NCBI GenBank assembly: GCA_907164885.2
Contig: OU015490.1
Span: 236,721,622-236,785,621, forward strand
Origin: Dolomedes plantarius
Taxonomy: Eukaryota > Arthropoda > Arachnida > Araneae > Dolomedidae
Direction: 5' to 3'
DNA: 64,000 nucleotides
Made by a program: the position numbers and the translations under genes. The notes beneath the pieces were generated by a model, which saw only the letters and a list, made by a program, of their open reading frames with translations, searched no databases and was not told the origin of the DNA. Positions 61,811 to 64,000 of this stretch are shown one piece after another. Numbering within the stretch: the first letter of the stretch is position 1; each line of letters begins with the position of its first letter.

Positions 61811-64000
61811 TTAAAGGGTGGGAGTTAGAATAAGAGAATTGATACAAGACTTGTTCCTCATGAATGCAGCAACTTCACTGCACCAGTTTGTCCAATCCGC
61901 TGAACCTCTCTTGATGGTCGCAGTCCTAGTAAAGGGGTTCGTTGACCGTGTGGGCATCCTTCGTGCAGCAGATCGTTGGTCCTGAGGCGCTGGTCCGGCT
62001 TGACGATGGACAGGAGGTCTCTTGGGAGGAGGATCTTGTTGGGCGGCAGAGATCTTTCGTTTCCTTTGCGTCTGCTTCCCCCGCTTGCGTGGATGTTCGA
62101 ACGGCTGAGAGTCAGGCGCCGGCGATGGAGAAGTCATGGGAGTCTTTCTTTTAACTCCTGACCGGGGTTCCTGTGCAGGAGTGGAGCTGCTTCCCTCATG
62201 CAGGTTATCACCGGAATCGTGAGTAGGGGGAGGACGGTCTTCGTTGGTGACCCCCGAGGGTCCAGCATCTTGTGAACCTTGTGAACCTTGTTGCACTTGA
62301 TTTGAAAACAGGGTATAGTCTGCACGGTTTATATACCTCTTAATCTGGTCTATATTTGCGGGAACTTGCTGTTGGCCTTCTTGTAAGGTAACCACTGGGC
62401 CTGCTACCTTTTTTATTTGGTACGGACCTTTAAATTTCGGGCAAAATTTCCCGACTATGCCTTTACTGGCGTTAGATAGTGAGTGGGTGGCTTTTAAAAC
62501 CCATTGCCCAACTTCAAATTTCTCCTCCCTACGATTTTTATCGTAGTATATCTTCTGTTGCTTCCGCATCTGGTCATTAACTTGCTTGACCTCGCGAAGC
62601 ATCTCCTGAATATCAGCTAGTTGAAATTGAGGCGCTTGCCCCGGTACGAAGAATAGACTGTCTAAAGGGGTGATAATCTTTCTGCCTAGAAAAACTTCGG
62701 CAGGTGTTTTGGCTGTCGAGTCGTGGACGGCCGAACGTAATGCAAACGCAAACTGCTGTATATGTTGATCCCATGTTTTATGATTGTTTTGTATAAATGC
62801 GCGAATCATTTTAACTACATTGCGATTTACCCGCTCCGCAATACTCGACTGTGGTCTATAAGTGACCATTTTTGCATGTTTTATTTGAAGCCTGCGACAC
62901 AGGTCCGTGAAAACTTCGCTGACAAACTGAACACCGTTATCGCTAATAATTTTTACAGGGGCACCATATCGCAAAACATAATTATGTGCAAATGCATCAG
63001 CAACTGCTTTGGCTGAGGCTCTACGCAGGGGTATAATTTCGGTCCATTTTGAAAAATGGTCGACTATTACGAGTAAGAACCTGTATTTTCCACTTGCACT
63101 ACGGGGATATGGGCCTAATAAATCTATCCCTACGATTTCATTAGGGAACGTGGCCACGATACTTTGTAAAAAACCCGCGGGGTGGTAATTTGTGTAGTTA
63201 GTACGCTGACAAGTGTCGCAGCTTTGAACGTACTGGGTGACCCACTTCCTCATTTGGGGCCAGTAAACCACCTCATTAAGTCGAGAAAAAGTTTTTCGAA
63301 TACCCATATGGCCGGCTGTAGGTAAATCGTGAAGAGTATGTAGAATGTGTGTTCTCATTGAACATGGAATGACGGGACGAATTTCACCATTCCGATTTGT
63401 GGATGATTTGTAAAAAAGGAGATCATCGACTAGTTCATAGTTCTGTGCTCTACCCTGTATAGCATGCAAATTAACTCCGGAAAATTGTTCGGGGTTTTCT
63501 AGGTATTTAACTATATCTCCGAATTCCAAGTCTTTACAAAGTTCTTCTTTTAACTGCGTTTTATTATCTAGCACAATAGAAGTGAGCATTTCACATTGAG
63601 TTATCGACTCCCCCTCTGGGTCTCTGCTTAAAGCATCCGCTACCAGATTTCCTTTCCCCGGACGATGCTCAATGATTAAGTTGTATTCCTGGATCTTTAA
63701 TGCCCAGCGAATGACACGAGGCGTAAAATTTTTGCCCGAGTATAATCGGGTTAAAGCAGCATGGTCAGTTATAACCCGAACCGGCTGTTCTGAGAAATAA
63801 CAGCGAAATTTTTTGAGTGCTACGACAATAGCCAAACATTCCCTTTCAGTGGTTGTATAGTTTCGTTCTGCGGAATTTAAAGTTCGCGATGTGAAAGCGA
63901 TAGGTTGGTTTTCCTGCATTAGTACAGCGCCGATTCCGACATTAGAAGCATCCGTTTGCACTACGAATTGTAGCTTGTGATCTGGATGGCGTAGTACCGG
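61811..64000 (-). CDS. Ty3/gypsy pol, RNase H-integrase half, open to the window edge
   Basis: One uninterrupted minus-strand frame from the window edge to a stop at 61811; the real start lies beyond 64000, and the GTG at 63961 is internal. In order come RNase H (QTDASNVGIGA, TERECLAIVVA, TDHAAL, VADALSR), a linker and the integrase zinc domain (about HTLHDLPTAGHMG to SCDTC). The integrase core has Asp in VGIDLLGP, Asp in IISDNGVQF and Glu in SIAERVNR about 35 residues on. A GPY-type motif (KFKGPYQIKKV) follows. The last roughly 150 residues form a long Pro/Gln/Ser-rich basic tail with a nuclear-localisation-like KRGKQTQRKRK. No lesion was seen, so it looks far younger than the other two gypsy copies. 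Confidence 0.9.
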   Translation of the reverse strand, partial: PVLRHPDHKLQFVVQTDASNVGIGAVLMQENQPIAFTSRTLNSAERNYTTTERECLAIVVALKKFRCYFSEQPVRVITDHAALTRLYSGKNFTPRVIRWALKIQEYNLIIEHRPGKGNLVADALSRDPEGESITQCEMLTSIVLDNKTQLKEELCKDLEFGDIVKYLENPEQFSGVNLHAIQGRAQNYELVDDLLFYKSSTNRNGEIRPVIPCSMRTHILHTLHDLPTAGHMGIRKTFSRLNEVVYWPQMRKWVTQYVQSCDTCQRTNYTNYHPAGFLQSIVATFPNEIVGIDLLGPYPRSASGKYRFLLVIVDHFSKWTEIIPLRRASAKAVADAFAHNYVLRYGAPVKIISDNGVQFVSEVFTDLCRRLQIKHAKMVTYRPQSSIAERVNRNVVKMIRAFIQNNHKTWDQHIQQFAFALRSAVHDSTAKTPAEVFLGRKIITPLDSLFFVPGQAPQFQLADIQEMLREVKQVNDQMRKQQKIYYDKNRREEKFEVGQWVLKATHSLSNASKGIVGKFCPKFKGPYQIKKVAGPVVTLQEGQQQVPANIDQIKRYINRADYTLFSNQVQQGSQGSQDAGPSGVTNEDRPPPTHDSGDNLHEGSSSTPAQEPRSGVKRKTPMTSPSPAPDSQPFEHPRKRGKQTQRKRKISAAQQDPPPKRPPVHRQAGPAPQDQRSAARRMPTRSTNPFTRTATIKRGSADWTNWCSEVAAFMRNKSCINSLILTPTL

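Overview
The window is repeat-dense, AT-rich eukaryotic DNA, almost certainly from an arthropod. The mix of Tc1/mariner, piggyBac-like, hAT-like, jockey-like and Ty3/gypsy elements with tRNA-derived SINEs suits a spider or another arachnid, but no host gene or rRNA is present to fix the species. I recognise no host protein-coding gene. Nearly everything that can be read is a mobile element, most of it decayed.

Layout. 0.5-8 kb: a degenerate Ty3/gypsy gag-pol lies between two 346-bp repeats in INVERTED orientation, with (TA)n outside both. Its 3' side carries a 1.28-kb piggyBac-like insertion with TTAA duplications. 8-11.2 kb: a Tc1 fossil and a mariner-type element with 93-bp inverted repeats. 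12-15.3 kb: a tRNA-derived SINE with a 13-bp target duplication, a 330-bp direct duplication, one copy of a 1.4-kb dispersed repeat, and a LINE fragment. 16.05-19.01 kb: a divergent hAT-like element with 11-bp inverted repeats and an exact 8-bp duplication. 19.9-28.2 kb: a jockey-like LINE (minus strand) containing a 188-bp retroposon and split by a complete but inactivated 5.5-kb gypsy element with 234-bp LTRs. 28.8-30.85 kb: the second copy of the 1.4-kb repeat, followed by a SWIM zinc-finger fragment of MULE type. 32.4-38.7 kb: MITE-like repeats, two more piggyBac-like relics and a pogo/Tigger-like non-autonomous element. 38.9-42 kb: a Tc1 fossil and a mariner fossil. 43.7-45.2 kb: two SINEs. 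46.9-52.3 kb: a cluster of pogo-like MITEs, a truncated mariner with 210-bp inverted repeats, a full-length Tc1-like gene whose catalytic Glu codon reads Lys, a 73-bp hAT MITE and an apparently intact Tc1-like element. 55.7-57.6 kb: another long-TIR mariner. 58.6-59.2 kb: a LINE RNase H tail. 61.8-64 kb: an uninterrupted gypsy pol 3' half running off the window edge.

Recurring patterns. (1) Almost every Tc1/mariner element is bordered on one or both sides by a (TA)n tract. (2) Three piggyBac-like relics with different sequences each carry their own near-palindromic motif at the same three places: 5' subterminal, near the start of the remaining transposase coding, and 3' subterminal. (3) Only three long reading frames look translatable: the Tc1-like genes at 48.9-49.9 kb (probably catalytically dead) and 51.1-52.2 kb (apparently intact), and the partial pol at 61.8-64 kb. 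All identities, percent identities and boundaries were read by eye.
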